64,000 nt of DNA. Origin: Cristatella mucedo. Taxonomy: Eukaryota; Bryozoa; Phylactolaemata; Cristatellidae. Where the stretch lies: positions 821,001 through 885,000 of the forward strand of contig WPIO01000069.1 in the NCBI GenBank assembly GCA_009760855.2, read 5' to 3'. This document shows, one piece after another, positions 31,594-43,417 of the stretch (position 1 is its first letter; every line of letters begins with the position of its first letter). Under the pieces are notes generated by a model. That model searched no databases and was not told the DNA's origin. It saw nothing but the letters and a program-made list of their open reading frames with translations. The translations under genes and the position numbers were made by a program.

Positions 31594-32730
31594 GTAATCA
31601 GCAACTCGCGTGCGCACGGCTGTTGAGCCCGAGGGCTCGTCTGGGCTGAACGGTGGCCAGGGCTGGGCGACGGTCGTCTGACTGGAGACCCTGCGCCGTG
31701 TCCTAAGCCTAGCGAATAGCGCTGAAGTGACAGCTCGGGCCAGAATTCGGCCAAACTTGCACTGGCTGACGCAAGCTAGCAGCCGTTAGAGAAGGCGAAG
31801 AACGGATGGAAGTCCGAGCTCCTATTCGAACGATTTCAAGGAGAACCAGTGGTTAGCGTCAAGCACTGGGCGCTCAGGCAGTGACGAAAATCATGTATTG
31901 CCGGATATATTAGCTAAGAGCACATGGACTTTCCTGTGCTTCCCCGACGCCGACGTATCGGTAGAAGGCGGTCTTTTCATAGCGCCCAAAAGAGAAATGA
32001 CTCTCTATTCGGTCGATTTACAACTCCTTCAAAAAAACCAATAAACAAGACCTATTGGAATGCCTGGCATAATGAATGAACAAGTATGCAAAAGCACACT
32101 ATTATCGTACTTGGGCTATTTTTTTTAAAGCACACCAGAAATAAACACTCAGAACCGCCGGTTAGCTGTGCCGTAGGCTAGCAGAATGTATAAATAACCA
32201 CGAAAATCGCGCAGGAGAAAAGTCTATTTCACCAGGTCGAAGGGAGGGCTGATTGGAAAGTTCTTTATTCGAAACTCAAAAGATGCAATGTCAATCCAGA
32301 TGGCGAATACTTTTAGTGAGTACGAACTGAAGGCCCGATCCTCGAAGGCTTGCAATTTAGGGGGGAGACAGCTGGCAGCCGAGAATTGGTAGGTGTGAAA
32401 GCACAATGCAAGAGCAAGGTAGTCGGAGAGGTAATCTGCTGAAATCAATGCTAGCGTTCTTTGTGCCAGAGAAGGGAATCGTGAATTCGATTCGACGCTC
32501 TAGAGAGAGCTAGTGGTGGTCAGAAATAAGCGGTGTTCTGTGCAGCGACATTGGTAATGTCGGACCAGACCAGCTGCTAAGGATTTCGCCAGTTTCGGAC
32601 GGGGAAAGCCAAATCTGCATTGATTGAATGAAGTAGTATAGTGGGTTAGAGGTAAAAAAAAAAAGTACATGAACGAGGAGTAAGAAGCAAAAATACAGTA
32701 GAAGGAAAAAGACATGACCGAGACAGACAG
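31594..32730. other. T-box intron, unassigned
   Basis: No gene supported. A weak match to the minus-strand LINE-A stem-loop lies near 31976-32025. Confidence 0.45.
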
Positions 32731-32734
32731 CCCT

Positions 32735-32990
32735 TCTCCGTCTCTCTCTTTCTGTCTGTCTCTGTCTCTGTCTCTGCCTCTGTCTCTGTCTCTCTCTCTG
32801 TCTCTGTCTCTGCCTCTGTCTCTGTCTGTCTCTGCCTCTGTCTGTCTCTGTCTGTCTCTGTCTGTCTCTGTCCGTCTCTCTCTTTCTGTCTGTCTCTGTC
32901 TCTGTCTCTGCCTCTGTCTGTCTCTGTCTGTCTCTGTCTGTCTCTGTCTGTCTGTCTCTGTCTGTCTGTTTCTCTCTCTCAGTCTCTCTC
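32735..32990. repeat. (TCTG)/(TCTC) microsatellite
   Basis: Interleaved TCTGTC and TCTC units; the minus-strand DRQRQ/TETDR-type frames are repeat products. Confidence 0.95.
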
Positions 32991-33092
32991 GCCGTATCTC
33001 TTGAGATGCAAATACACACTTAGCAAAATTTTCCACACTTAGATTTACATACAGGGTATGCGTATGTATTTAGTTAGGGAACCACTCAGGCG

Positions 33093-33170
33093 TTTTAAAG
33101 AAAAGCGCTTAGAAAGAGATTGAGTCCTCTGAAGGTGCTTTATCAAGTGCATTATTATTATTATTATATA
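33093..33170 (+). repeat. LINE-A 3' tail only
   Basis: AAAAGCGCTTAGAAAGAG .. TGAAGGTGCTTTATCAAG then an ATT run. Confidence 0.78.
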
Positions 33171-34263
33171 AAAAGGGGGAGACACGAATGAAGACAATTG
33201 TAACCATTGACGAGGTCCACCAACACACGTTAACAGATTTTTGGTATAGAAAACTAGTAACAATACTAGGCTAAGTGCAGTCTAAGCAACAGCTTTAAAC
33301 CGGGGTTGAACATATGAGTCGGAAACCGAAGGTCAGTTCGGACCCGCAGACGATTCACTCCTTCTCCCCTCCCAACTAAATTGTGTAATGTTTACGGAGC
33401 ACCGGGCCCAGTGACTACAAAAAGCTGACACGGCATTCATCATTCGTAATTTGGGCGGTCGACCCGAGCGACGGCACAATCGCACATACGTACGCGCGAG
33501 GGGTCGACTACTCCCTCGCAGGCTCTAGCACAGACTCAAAGACATATGGACCTAGCAGCGGTAAGCCCCATGCGGGGCTTAGCGTCGCCGAGTTGAGTTT
33601 TCAAGCCGATAGGAATGATGTTGCAGTCCGATCCGTACTACCGCAGTAATTCAACCTCTATGGTCAAAATAAATGCGTTGGTTCCGACGACTAGAAGACC
33701 CACGGACCTCGGTAAGGTCTGTTAAACAGGCCACCGACGAACTCCGGATAGCTGACCTGACTTCTCGACCGCTCACATCCGAAATCAAGGGGAATCGCAC
33801 CAGTAATGGCAGCTATGTAGGCCAGTGATAGAACCACCGGTGGGCACAACGAGTGCTCGTAAATTGCTTACTTTCGCATTGGCAAACGCACGTGGCCAAT
33901 ACTCTTGAAGATTATTGGCTGCGTACAGCCTATGCAAATATGTATGCTATCCTAGAGACGCGCCGATGGACACGTCCAGCCTACTGCTGTAGCTCTTTCA
34001 CCTGGAGGCCAGATCAGCAGTGCTGCCGTACTGTTGCCTGATCTCCAAATGTTTCTGTGCCAGCGTTTTTGCTGCCGGTTAGATCCACGAAGCTCTTTAC
34101 CGCCTGGCGTATTTTTGTTCCTCGCATGATGAAAATTTCTCGGCGGCGATCGGCTGCACAGTGTGGGGGTGCTGCAGAGAGCAGCAGCCCAGCGAAGAAA
34201 GGAGCTGTAAGAACAACAGCGGCTGCGTTTGCGAAGACGGACGTCTGGGCGTTCATGCAGGCA
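33171..34263. other. T-box intron, weak ORFs
   Basis: Overlapping open frames on both strands around 34014-34400 (minus, 128 codons) and 34057-34305 (plus, 82 codons) have no motif; I cannot choose either. Confidence 0.3.
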
Positions 34264-34740
34264 GCTGTTGGATGGTCAATAGCGTCGGACTGGCTTGACT
34301 TTTGAAATCGCTTAGTGGGAGAAGAGGAGAATGTCCTCACAGGCCGGCGGACTGGCAGAAAGACAGTAGAGCGAGCGATGACGGTAGTCATTCGACCCAA
34401 GCATCAATCCGACTGCCCGAGCAGCTGACAGCTGACCCCTGCGGCTGACGTTCTGGGAATTGTATCGTCAGTCGGGGCATCTCGGTAGAAAAACGCCTTG
34501 GCTGTTGGATGATCAATAGCGTCGGGTTAGCTTGTCTTTTGAAAGCGCTTAGTGGTAGGAGAGGAGAATGTCCTCACAGGCCGGCGGACTGGCAGAGAGA
34601 CAGTAGAGCGAGCGAGCGATGACGGTAGTCATTCGACCCAAGCATCAATCCGACTGCCCGAGCAGCTGACAGCTGACCTCTGCGGCTGACGTTCTGGAAA
34701 TTGTATCGTCAGTCGGGGCATCTCGGTAGAAAAACGCCTA
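34264..34740. repeat. 237-bp tandem duplication
   Basis: Unit 34264-34500 is repeated at 34501 to about 34740 with only scattered differences (for example GATGGTCAATAGCGTCGG versus GATGATCAATAGCGTCGG, and an extra GAGC). Each unit contains ATGTCCTCACAGGCCGGCGG and GACAGCTGACC.CTGCGGC. The second unit ends at AAAAACGCCTAG. Confidence 0.93.
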
Positions 34741-35370
34741 GGCACCGACAACAGCGGGTGCAAGTGCAGTGGGAATCGTTGAGCCGTCTCCGAAATTGCT
34801 CTCTCCAAGCTCTTCTTAGCTGAGACGGTATCCACTTGAAAGGAATGCCCACTCAGAATTTTTTCACTCTGTCATAGCAGTGACGCTATCAAAAATGGGG
34901 TCTTCTAACGTAACACTGCTGCAATAAAGGCCAATGTTAATGCACTCGACGCCCAGTTCGCATTAAAGCTATTTGGCCGGGTATTTGCTTTTGCTTTGTC
35001 AATCCGGTGGGTGCTCCTGTTTTGGCTCAGAAACGGCGTTTCCATTGGCAGAGACCCCGGTTAGATGCGTAGCCTCGTAGGATTCTCTAGCCAGAAGGTG
35101 GATATGCACATTTTTACACAGTACAATTGTGCATCAATACAATACAATCAATACAATCCCCTACACAAAGCCCTTCGCATCACAGGCGACAATGTGCTGG
35201 TGTTTCTGAGCCAGTTATCGACGAGGAGAAGATTCCTCGTCGTCCTTAGTTGTGTTATATCTAGACGTGTCTCCCCATTAGTACTGTTTAGTTCCTCTAT
35301 TAATGTGGGCGCATGGGCTGTATTCTATAGTGATGATAAATTAACATGTCATTAATCACGCACTAACATC
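34741..35370. other. T-box intron, weak minus ORF
   Basis: A minus-strand frame at 34629-34835 starts MDTVSAKKSLERAISETA and crosses into the duplication. No splice or motif support. Confidence 0.3.
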
Positions 35371-35377
35371 GAGATAG

Positions 35378-36018
35378 CCATAGTAATACATTTGTATGGC
35401 GTCCTCAGAGAACTTAGTCTCTTACTGGCCACTTTAAATTTGCTGCAAAGAAAGCATGTTTGAATGGTTAGTGGCAGCGTGCTCAACGACAGCAAGCATA
35501 GTATGGTTAGAAGTGGCATGCACAGGATCAGCATGCAAATATGGTCAGTGGCAGCATGCACAGTGGTCAGCATGCAAATATGGTCAGTGGCAGCATGCAC
35601 AGAGTCAACACGCACAGGCATACTAAAGACGAATCACGTGGACCTACTCAATGCTTGGATTGATAGGTGAATTCTTAGGTTTTTTTAAAAGTCGTCAACT
35701 CATGGGATGTCGTGACGTAAGTCGGAAGTGAGTTCCAGGTATTAGGAGCATACGAACTGAAGGTACGGTCTCCAAAGGATTTCAGTTGCGTACGAAACGT
35801 AGGTATACGATTTGACTCAGAAAGGCGGGCGGCACGTTGCTTATCCCGGTGGGGAGTAGATCTGATAAGTAGTTTAGAGCCAAATAATGAAGGGACCTAA
35901 AAGTGAGTGGCAAAACACAGAAGTCGATGCGTTGCTTGACATGGAGCCAGCGAAGGTCGGCTAGAAGTGGCTTGATGTGACATTTGCGACGCTCACAACA
36001 GACAGGCCTAGCTGCAGA
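35378..36018 (-). mobile_element. LINE-A 3' portion, decayed
   Basis: Diverged stem-loop (35398-35450), 3' UTR with a local duplication of GCATGCAAATATGGTCAGTG, and the end of the ORF, to the point where another copy's tail begins near 36020. Confidence 0.75.
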
Positions 36019-36019
36019 C

Positions 36020-36720
36020 TAATAATAATGATAGTTCATTTATAGAGGACCCTCAGAGAGCTGAAACTCTCTCAAGGCACGTTAAAGATGCTGCATGTGA
36101 AGCCATACCAAATATTTGGTGGTAACATCCGCAAGCAAAAGGCATAGTATAAGCAGAAACTAGCACACGAACGACGAATTACAAAGACCCACCAAATGCT
36201 TTAACATGCAGGTGCTTTTTAAGCTTGTTTTTAAATTGGGTCATGTCAGGGGATATTGTGACGTGAGTCGGTAGTGAGTTCTAGGCTTTGGGAGCATAGA
36301 AACTACAGGCGCGGTGTCAAATAGTTTTGAGATTCGTCTGAGGCACGGCTAAACGATTTGAGTCAGGACATCGAGTTGTTAGATTCTTTGCCTGGCGGAG
36401 GTGTAATTCTGATAGGCGCTGACAGAGAATGAGGGGACCTAAAAGTAAGTGAGAGAATCTTGAAGTTGATTCGCGGCTTGTATCGAAGCCAGTGCAGGTT
36501 GGCGAGAAGTGGTGCGATGTGGCAACTGCGACGCTCACGAGAGATGAGCCTAGCTGCAGAGTTTTCCACCAAACTTTAAGCGCCTGATTGCACACGCAGG
36601 GAGACCAGCAAGCGGCGAGTTACAGAAGTCAAGACGGGATGTCACAAATGCATGGACAGATTTGGAAGTGGTATCCTTGTCTAAGCAAGCCAAATTTACT
36701 GCAATGCCATGTTGAGTTTT
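36020..36720 (-). mobile_element. LINE-A copy inserted in or beside the previous one
   Basis: AAT-rich tail at 36021, diverged stem-loop, 3' UTR, then ORF2 C-terminal remnants in two frames (SAARLISRERRSCHIAPLLA, NLHWLR; LGPLILC). The preceding copy breaks at the GCCTAGCTGCAGA point of the ORF, which suggests insertion into it. Confidence 0.72.
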
Positions 36721-37754
36721 GCACCAATTGTAAGCACCAGTTGAAATTCGGATAGATAGTTGATACGAAAACGTAGGTAACTATTTATAGCAGAGAGACG
36801 ACAGCAGTGTAAGCCGCAAAAAGTCAGGGACGGACGGGAAGGTTTGAGAGCAGGAGAAATTCATCTGTTTTGGATTTTTTTCAAGGCAATGTTAATGATG
36901 AATTAACGTACTGTCCGAATAGCTCTGGGAGAACTAGATCAATTTCAAGAAACTTTAAACGTACTGCAATAGGAGTTTATTAATCAGAATAACTGTGGTG
37001 GTAACATTCTGAGCAATTGTAGCAAGATTAAGCACACGAGTGACGGTTCACAAGCACGGAGCGAATGCCGGAAGATAAATAGAGGTGCCTTTATGTGCTA
37101 CTTTCCGAACTAGCTTCTAGCCGGAGTCAGTCTGAAATTACAGCGAAACAAGTGTCACGGTCAGAGTCCATGAAAGAATTCAAGTTTTCGCTGCACGCGT
37201 CGCCGTTGATCTAGGAAAACCAGTCAGTCATCGTAGACTGCTCACGACGCGGCCAGGTGTGGTCCGGTTTCCTAATGGCTGCGACCGCGGTCGCCGAGCA
37301 AAAAAGTCCGGCCGATGGTCATTGAATGATGAGCTCAGGCTGATTTTTTCCAAGCCGACGAGCGGCCAAGCGTTATACAAGTGCGTCCACCCGACGCCGA
37401 GTGCAGAGCGGCTTTCGGGAGCGGCTTTCGATGGCGCAGCCTGCAAAGCGATGTGCCGTATGCGATCGGATGTGGAGCGCTCGCTGCGGGCTGAGCGAGC
37501 GCGCGTGCCGCGCGAAATAACTTGGATCCGGTTACTCGCCGGTTTTGTCTGCATTCGTCTGCATTCGTCTGCTCGGCTGTCCACTCTTACGCCAGTGCCC
37601 CGTCCGCTTTCAGCTCACCATTCTAAGGCAATGAATGGTCAGCTGCTGATACACTAGTATGGTCAACTGCATCCATGCGGCCAAGACCGAATACCTCAAG
37701 GTCAAGGTCTCGAGGTCTGTCTAGTGGCGGAACAGCTTCGCCGTTAACTTTTTA
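36721..37754. other. T-box intron, partly CpG-rich
   Basis: CpG-rich around 37240-37640 with overlapping ORFs on both strands (plus 37259-37657, minus 37228-37584), neither supported. A TCAAGGTCA motif lies at 37696-37704. Confidence 0.35.
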
Positions 37755-37908
37755 AAGCTGTTTTGACGGCCTCATTTGTGTGGCGGCAAAAGTGCCTTCG
37801 CCGCTATCGCCACCGTTTGCAGAGGAAAATATTGGATCATCACCCACTGTAGGACTCGAACCCACTACCTAGATCGTGAAGAGTGAGCACCTTACCTCCT
37901 GAGCTAGG
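37755..37908 (-). repeat. SINE-1, tRNA-derived
   Basis: Minus strand: GTGGGTTCGAGTCCTACAG box B, AAACGGTGGCGATAGCGGCG body, CTTTTGCCGCCACACAAATG. Confidence 0.7.
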
Positions 37909-38080
37909 ACAGGCAAACGGTGGCCATGAAGGCGTCCGAGGTGTAGCGGTTAGAACAATTTTGGTCGACGTTGGTGTGAGAGCTCTTTGGTTAGCAGTGC
38001 ATTTAGCACAGCGAGCAAAAAGCTCGAGCTTAACAACCTCGTTGTGGTTTTAACGGTCGGTCCCGTTGGAGTTAAAAGAA

Positions 38081-38250
38081 TACTAGCTGATTTAACAGCC
38101 TCTTTTGTATCACGGTTACAGAAGAGAACTTAGGGCTACCACCACTGCATGCAGCAGTAATAAAGGATCGCCCACTGCGGAGTTTGAACCCACGACCTGG
38201 CAACGGAGGTCGTGAGAAGCAGCCACCTTACTTAGCAAGCCATCGCGGCT
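38081..38250 (-). repeat. SINE-1, tRNA-derived
   Basis: Minus strand: AGCCGCGATGGCTTGCTAAG head, GTCGTGGGTTCAAACTCCGC box B, and the TTAAATCAGCTAGTATT end. Confidence 0.75.
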
Positions 38251-38607
38251 CTGCGGCTGCAAATGAATGAGGCTGCTGAATCAGCAGACTTTTATGTATT
38301 TTTTGTATGTACTTCGCTCCTCAGGGAAAGCTTTCCGGGGGGGGGGTCGGGAAAAACCAGAGTCATCGGAAACGCAACGTATTGTTAATACAGAAAACAA
38401 CGCCGCATTCGTTTATGGCCGCGAGAGAAAAATCCCATTCTGAGCGCCTACGTGGCCAAGAATGCTAGCGTAGCGTGTTTTTAAGGCAAGTTCTCCAGGC
38501 AAATAGATAGTAGCTGCGGACGCAGATAGAGACGCGTCGCTGGGCAAAGCTGAGCTGGAACTAGCGGACCATCCTGGATTGTACGGCGTTCTTATAATCA
38601 TGTAGCT

Positions 38608-38694
38608 TATAATAATAATAATAATAATAATAATGCACTTGATAAAGCGCCCTCAGAGAACTCAATCTCTTTCTAGGCGCTTTACATTTGCTGG
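38608..38694 (-). repeat. LINE-A 3' tail only
   Basis: AAT repeat, then a near-perfect stem-loop and CATTTGCTG only; the LINE body is absent. Confidence 0.88.
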
Positions 38695-38734
38695 CGTATA
38701 AGCTACAGTAGGTCGTCGTGATCTGACATTCGAT

Positions 38735-38737
<3 letters not shown>

Positions 38738-38820
<83 letters not shown>

Positions 38821-38822
38821 GA
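38738..38822. repeat. (GA)n microsatellite
   Basis: Pure GA dinucleotide run ending in GTGAGAGCGAGAGAG. Confidence 0.97.
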
Positions 38823-39227
38823 GCGAGAGAGCTGCAAGCTGAAAGAGTTTCGTCCTGGTGAGTAGAGCACTTGAGAGGTCTAAGCAGAGATACAATGTCC
38901 CAACTTGTGTCCGTTACTTTTATCCAAGCAAGTGCCAGTACTGAGTGCGGCTGAGACCATTCGTCTCCGTACTAATACAGTGCCACTCAGCCTCGACTAA
39001 TGTCGGCAGGCGTTTCGCTGTCGAGCGGCTTCCTGCTCTTTCGGGTACAATTTAGGCCCTTGAGTTGCATTATTTCATGTTATATCTACATAATTTTGTA
39101 AAAGGGTAATTTTAACCGACTTCTCGTGCGACTCATCATTTCTTTTCAGCACAGAGATTCCCCTCTTCTCTTGGCCTCGCGATAAGTTGCTCGTACAGCA
39201 CTCTAAGGTTACGAATAAGGTCAAGGC
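38823..39227. other. T-box intron, unassigned
   Basis: Nothing recognised. Confidence 0.5.
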
Positions 39228-39372
39228 TGATTCAACATCCTCGTTCGTACAGCGGCAGAATAGTCTTAACGGCTATAATCGCAGCTTGCAGCGGGAAATA
39301 AGGGAGTCGCCTGCTTCAGGACGCGAACTCCACGATCTGGGTCTTGAAGGGCGAGCACCCTACTCATGGGCA
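39228..39372 (-). repeat. SINE-1, diverged
   Basis: ACAGCGGCAGAATAGTCTTA, ACGGCTATAATCGCAGCTTG and GAACTCCACGATCTGGGTC follow the SINE-1 order on the minus strand. Confidence 0.55.
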
Positions 39373-40514
39373 CTTGATAACTTATTGCAAGAGAAACATT
39401 CACCACGACGTAATGGCAAGACAGCTTAGCGCCAAACGTGGCCCGCTAGCGGTTCCAGCGAGTCTCGCTTTCAGACGCGCCCTTTTTTCCATTCTTCCAC
39501 ATCGCATTGTAACCCACGCACGGCAGTTCTTACGCATGCGCCCGCCGCAATGGCAGGCGCCAGTGGGCGTTTCTCCACGTCGCTGCATCTAGCGGCGTCG
39601 GCCTCCGCGAGACGCGCGGCTCCTACTCGCAAGAACTAGCGCGACGGGGCGACGGGGGCGATGCGCTCGCGCACTCGTGCTCGAGCTACGTCGGGTAGCA
39701 GCAGGATTCGACGCGTCTTGCTCGACCGAGAACGAACCGGACGGGCGCATCATAACGGAAGTGTCGCGCGCGCTCACGCACCGAACGGAGCGCCGGGTTT
39801 ACTGCGGCGGCGCTGAAGAGGCAGCCTCAGCTTTGGCAGCGCGCTCCCAAGCGGCGAGGAAGGCGCTCAGCAGGTGGCGCCTCCTTGGTCATCTCGCGCC
39901 GCCGCCGGCCGTCGCCGCTCCGCCCGCGTCCTTGCCGCCGAGCTCGCAGCGACCGTCGATCAGGGACGAGCGAATGCGTCGCCGGCCAGAAGCGATTTCG
40001 CTTTGTGGCCAGTCGATGTGCCGGTGCTGCCTCAGCGTTAATTAGGGTCAGCGCTGACACTTGGCGGTGGTAGCTGCGGCAGCTGGGTGGTAAAGGTGGC
40101 AGCCGCGCTGGTTGGCAGTGGGGGCGAGTGCGTCGAGAGCCGGGTGGGCGTGGTGCTCTCGAGTGCTGCTCGGCACTCCCCCCCCCCGCCGCGTCAACGA
40201 GCGGCCGCGACCCAAAACAGTGACGCATGCATTCCGGCTGCGGGGCGCGCCGGCAAGTCGGCGCGCCGTCCGCGCCGACTCCGTCGTAGCGTGCAGCGTC
40301 AGCATCCGGCGGAGCCTGCCCGGCTCCATTGCGAAGGCTTGCTGGTCTCCAAAGAGGCAGCACGTGCTCAGTCGGTGCTGCACTTCCGCGAGGTGAGGCG
40401 AGCGACGCCGAGCTCGAAGCTTAGGCCGATTGCCGGCAGTGTTGCTTGGGATTAAAAAAGTAACGAAGCTACGGGTCGACTCACGCTTACTGTAATGCAA
40501 TGTAATGTATTGTT
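39373..40514. other. CpG-rich block inside a T-box intron
   Basis: Strong CpG richness from about 39540 to 40420. Many overlapping Arg/Ala-rich ORFs on both strands (minus 39827-40363 and 40048-40533; plus 39677-40045 and 40087-40455). None has motif support; it may be an internal promoter or an island of an unrecognised nested gene. Confidence 0.35.
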
Positions 40515-40810
40515 TTCCCGTCTCCAATTCCACAGCACCTTGAAGACTAACCGAGTGCTACGCAGGAGAGCTCTAATGCGCACTCGAAGCCTACGCGGCT
40601 TTCGGTAAGCATGCGGCAGCCAGCAGACTTCAACTCACGCAACAAAGAAAAAGCAAGAAACGCAGCCAAGTCAGGAGAGCAGTTGAGGTAGTGAGTAGCA
40701 TGGAAGTAGCAGCTCAGGACGGCTACAAAAAATGTTACTCAGTCGGCAGTAGGAGAGTCGAGTTCCACAGTCGAGGACCTGCAGAGCAAAAGCTTCTGTC
40801 GCCAAAGGTA
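40515..40810 (-). mobile_element. LINE-B 3' end copy
   Basis: CGTCTCCAATTCCACAG, GTGCTACGCAGGAGAGC, ACGCGGCTTTCGGTAAGC, AACTCACGCAACAAAG and GTAGTGAGTAGCATGGAAGT parallel the copy at 27330. The ORF part is too broken to read. Confidence 0.75.
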
Positions 40811-41734
40811 CTTGACCGCCACAATACGCGGGAGACTCAATACCTCGCGCCATACAATGCTCAGTCAAATATAAAGTACAGTACAACACAATACAATAAA
40901 CGTTGACTGAACTCGGTCAGATCGCGACTTTAAGAACGGCAGACTGTGGTTCTCAGTCCCTCATAAGATGATCGTAATTAATAGTGATGAATGTGACCGA
41001 TTCTGACCAAGGCAGTCACGTTAATGTCACCATTACTACACGTAGTGTCAGTCAGCGGCAGAGCCACGGGAGGCGGCCATTTGACCCCTCCGCCATTTGG
41101 CAGTGATCTGGCCCGCGCCCGGATTCCTACGCTGCTGCCAACCGTCACAAGCGACGATATGATCTCTTAATTCCACTCTCTGAGCAACCACCGAGCTCGC
41201 GCCGAATGAGCACTGAGTTTTTTCACTTTTCTTTTGGTTTAGCCCCGTCTGGCCTGCATCTTCACGAAAAGGATGGCTCCACGACTGGTAACAGTTCTCG
41301 CAGGGGGAAGAGCGGTCTAGGTTTAATAACTTTTTGCCTCTGCCGCCCCGGAAAAAGGGTCTCGGTGCTCCACAAGCTGTTCAGCAATGCACTTCTCCAG
41401 AATCTTATACAATGATGAAACAAAAAAGAACCGGGTGTCATTCGCTAAATGGCCGAGTCCGATTCAGACTTATGGTATGTATCCGTTATATTTATTTGCA
41501 TCCGTAGGTATCCGTATTTATATCCGTACGCATCCGACATATTCATCCGTCATATTTATTTAACGGGTATTTCATTAATCCAACGAACATTTAAAGCCGC
41601 AAGCTTGCCGTGCAGGGGAGTATAATAGCTGGGGAGGGGGCGGGGTTCAGCGAAGAGGATGCTTTCCTAACCTCTGACCTGCTTTCCTCGCTGCACGTTG
41701 CTGGCCTATCAGACTTTAGTCTTGTTGCCTGCAG
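40811..41734. other. T-box intron, unassigned
   Basis: Includes TATCCGT-rich short repeats at about 41475-41560. The tract TCTTGTTGCCTGCAG at 41720-41734 is a good acceptor for the next frame. Confidence 0.45.
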
Positions 41735-41997
41735 AGCGATTCTCGTTGGCAGACGGCAGCAGGCGGCTAGATGACAAACTGAGCAGCTCCCCTCGCAGTT
41801 TGATTGACATTGCCCGCCGTGAATACTTGACGCGTAGCCAGGCGATCGTTGCCACCGTTCCCCGTCTCTCTCCATTTAAAGCTTTCGAGCAGCGGCGGCT
41901 AAAAAACGTCCTATCCAAGCGAAGTTTGGAGCACAAAGAGCTCGTTGTTTTTGATTCTCAGGCTAAACCGAGTGGTCCCGAGCCGGTGAGAGTTTAG
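41735..41997 (+). CDS. Exon-like ORF in a T-box intron, unknown
   Basis: A good acceptor (CTTGTTGCCTGCAG) precedes 41735. The frame, entered in phase 1, reads RFSLADGSRRLDDKLSSSPR, SLIDIARREYLTRSQAIVAT, LKNVLSKRSLEHKELVVFDS, with a donor-like CCG|GTGAGAG at 41985/41986 and a TAG at 41995-41997. Composition is convincingly protein-like, but I know no homologue. The entry phase equals that of the T-box exon ending at 31593, so it could be an alternative last exon giving a truncated T-box protein, or part of a nested gene. Confidence 0.35.
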
Positions 41998-42535
41998 AGC
42001 TGCGGCTCGACGGCTTAGCCGGGCACTATTCAAAGTCGGAGAGCTGCTTAAGCCAATGTTAACACCTAGCCTTCCAGCTTCGTAGGACTCAATAGCGAGT
42101 AGGGCAACCCTTTACTCTGATGCTATAGCATTAGGCCCGCGTGTAAAATCGCTCCGCGCTTAAGCCGGGCTCGTCGGAAAGGACAGATTATGCTTAGTCC
42201 AGAATTACACTGGAGCAGCACGATTGTATAGCATCTAGTGATGACAAGCCTCAGTAAGACCTCGGTGGGCGTTGCTGTAGGCTTTTCTGGGCCGAAGGTC
42301 ATGGTGGTGACCTGGTCTTTGGGCACATTGCAGACCAGCTGATCCAGGAGCACCAAAGCGTATCGCTTACTAGATGTTTTTACTAGCTCTACCGTCACAA
42401 TCTACAGCTTTAGCCTCATTAGTATCTTAAGGATGTATATCATCTCTCAAATTGTAAGAACTACTGAACCGTACTCTTCGACGGCTGTATCCATGACTCT
42501 GGTACTACATATGAAATGCACTGACTTCAGTGCTT
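41998..42535. other. T-box intron, weak minus ORF
   Basis: Minus-strand frame 42123-42398 (91 codons; contains LVLLDQLVCNVPKDQVTTMT) has protein-like composition but no motif. Part of it (42324-42346) recurs inverted at 42550-42575. Confidence 0.3.
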
Positions 42536-42601
42536 CAGACCAGCTGATCCAGGATCAGCTGGTCTGCAATGTGCTATCATGATCCAGGATCAGCTGGTCT
42601 T
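42536..42601. repeat. 15-bp-arm palindrome with nearby copies
   Basis: Arms CAGACCAGCTGATCC (42536-42550) and GGATCAGCTGGTCTG (42552-42566) around a single A. A second GATCCAGGATCAGCTGGTCT lies at 42581-42600 and an inverted relative at 42324-42346. Confidence 0.93.
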
Positions 42602-43051
42602 CAGTGCTACATGCTCGCTGACTGAGGAATAATGTCAGCGTTTATATTCTAATATATAATATCTAATATATAACTAATGTTTCAAGCTGGTAGAAGCGAT
42701 GTGCCACGATCGCACTCGATGACTCTCAGCCTAGGTTTACATCCGGGGAATGATGTAGAGCTGTTCAGTTAATGACTTCTATAGCTGTGTGTGATCACGG
42801 ATACCACTCGGTCTGGTTCTCGTAGACTGAGGATTGAGACCGTCCTGCAACCACAAAACATCAAAGTTTAAAACGTAAATAAGACTAAACTTGTCACATC
42901 GATAGGCTAATGGTTGGTTCTGATGTAGATCATGCTCGCTAGAGCACACAGATTTGAGTACGTCACAGGTACTTAACCTTAGCAGAGGGAAACCTCACAT
43001 AAGTTTATATAATCTATATGGAAGTAGGCTACTATTAGAATACGCGGTCAA
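42602..43051. other. T-box intron, unassigned
   Basis: AT-leaning; TAATATATAA repeats near 42648-42675. Nothing else. Confidence 0.5.
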
Positions 43052-43417
43052 TAATAATATTATTATTAATAAAATTACTTGGTGCCATCAGAGAACTAAA
43101 CTTTTTTCTAGGACTTGTACGTAAGCGGTTAAGGAAGCATGACAATATGGTTAGCGAAAACATTAATAGCGTCAGAAAGCATATGCACTTAAAGGATAAT
43201 TTTCAATATTTTCAAGAATAATCAAGTCAGGGGATGTAGTGAAATCAGTCAGGTGCGAGTTCCAGGCTTTGGAAGCAAGGGAACTGAAGGCACGGTCTCC
43301 AAAGCATTTCATGTTAGTGCGAGAAACAGCAGGAAGACTTGAGTCAGAAGAGTGGGGGCTACGATACCTATTCTTATTGGAAAGTAGTCCGATAGGTAGG
43401 GTGGAGCCAGAGAATGC
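43052..43417 (-). mobile_element. LINE-A copy, 3' part (split by nested insertion)
   Basis: Diverged tail and stem-loop, then ORF2 C-terminal remnants (minus-strand frame SDSSLPAVSRTNMKCFGDRA, FSSLASKAWNS). Interrupted after GGTGGAGCCAGAGAATG at 43417 by a plus-strand LINE-A tail. Confidence 0.75.

Noticed and set aside
32500-33036. Minus-strand ORFs rich in Asp/Arg/Gln/Thr
   Set aside because: Translation of a TCTG/TCTC microsatellite.
39677-40533. Overlapping ORFs of 122-178 codons
   Set aside because: Same compositional effect in a CpG-rich block; no family resemblance.
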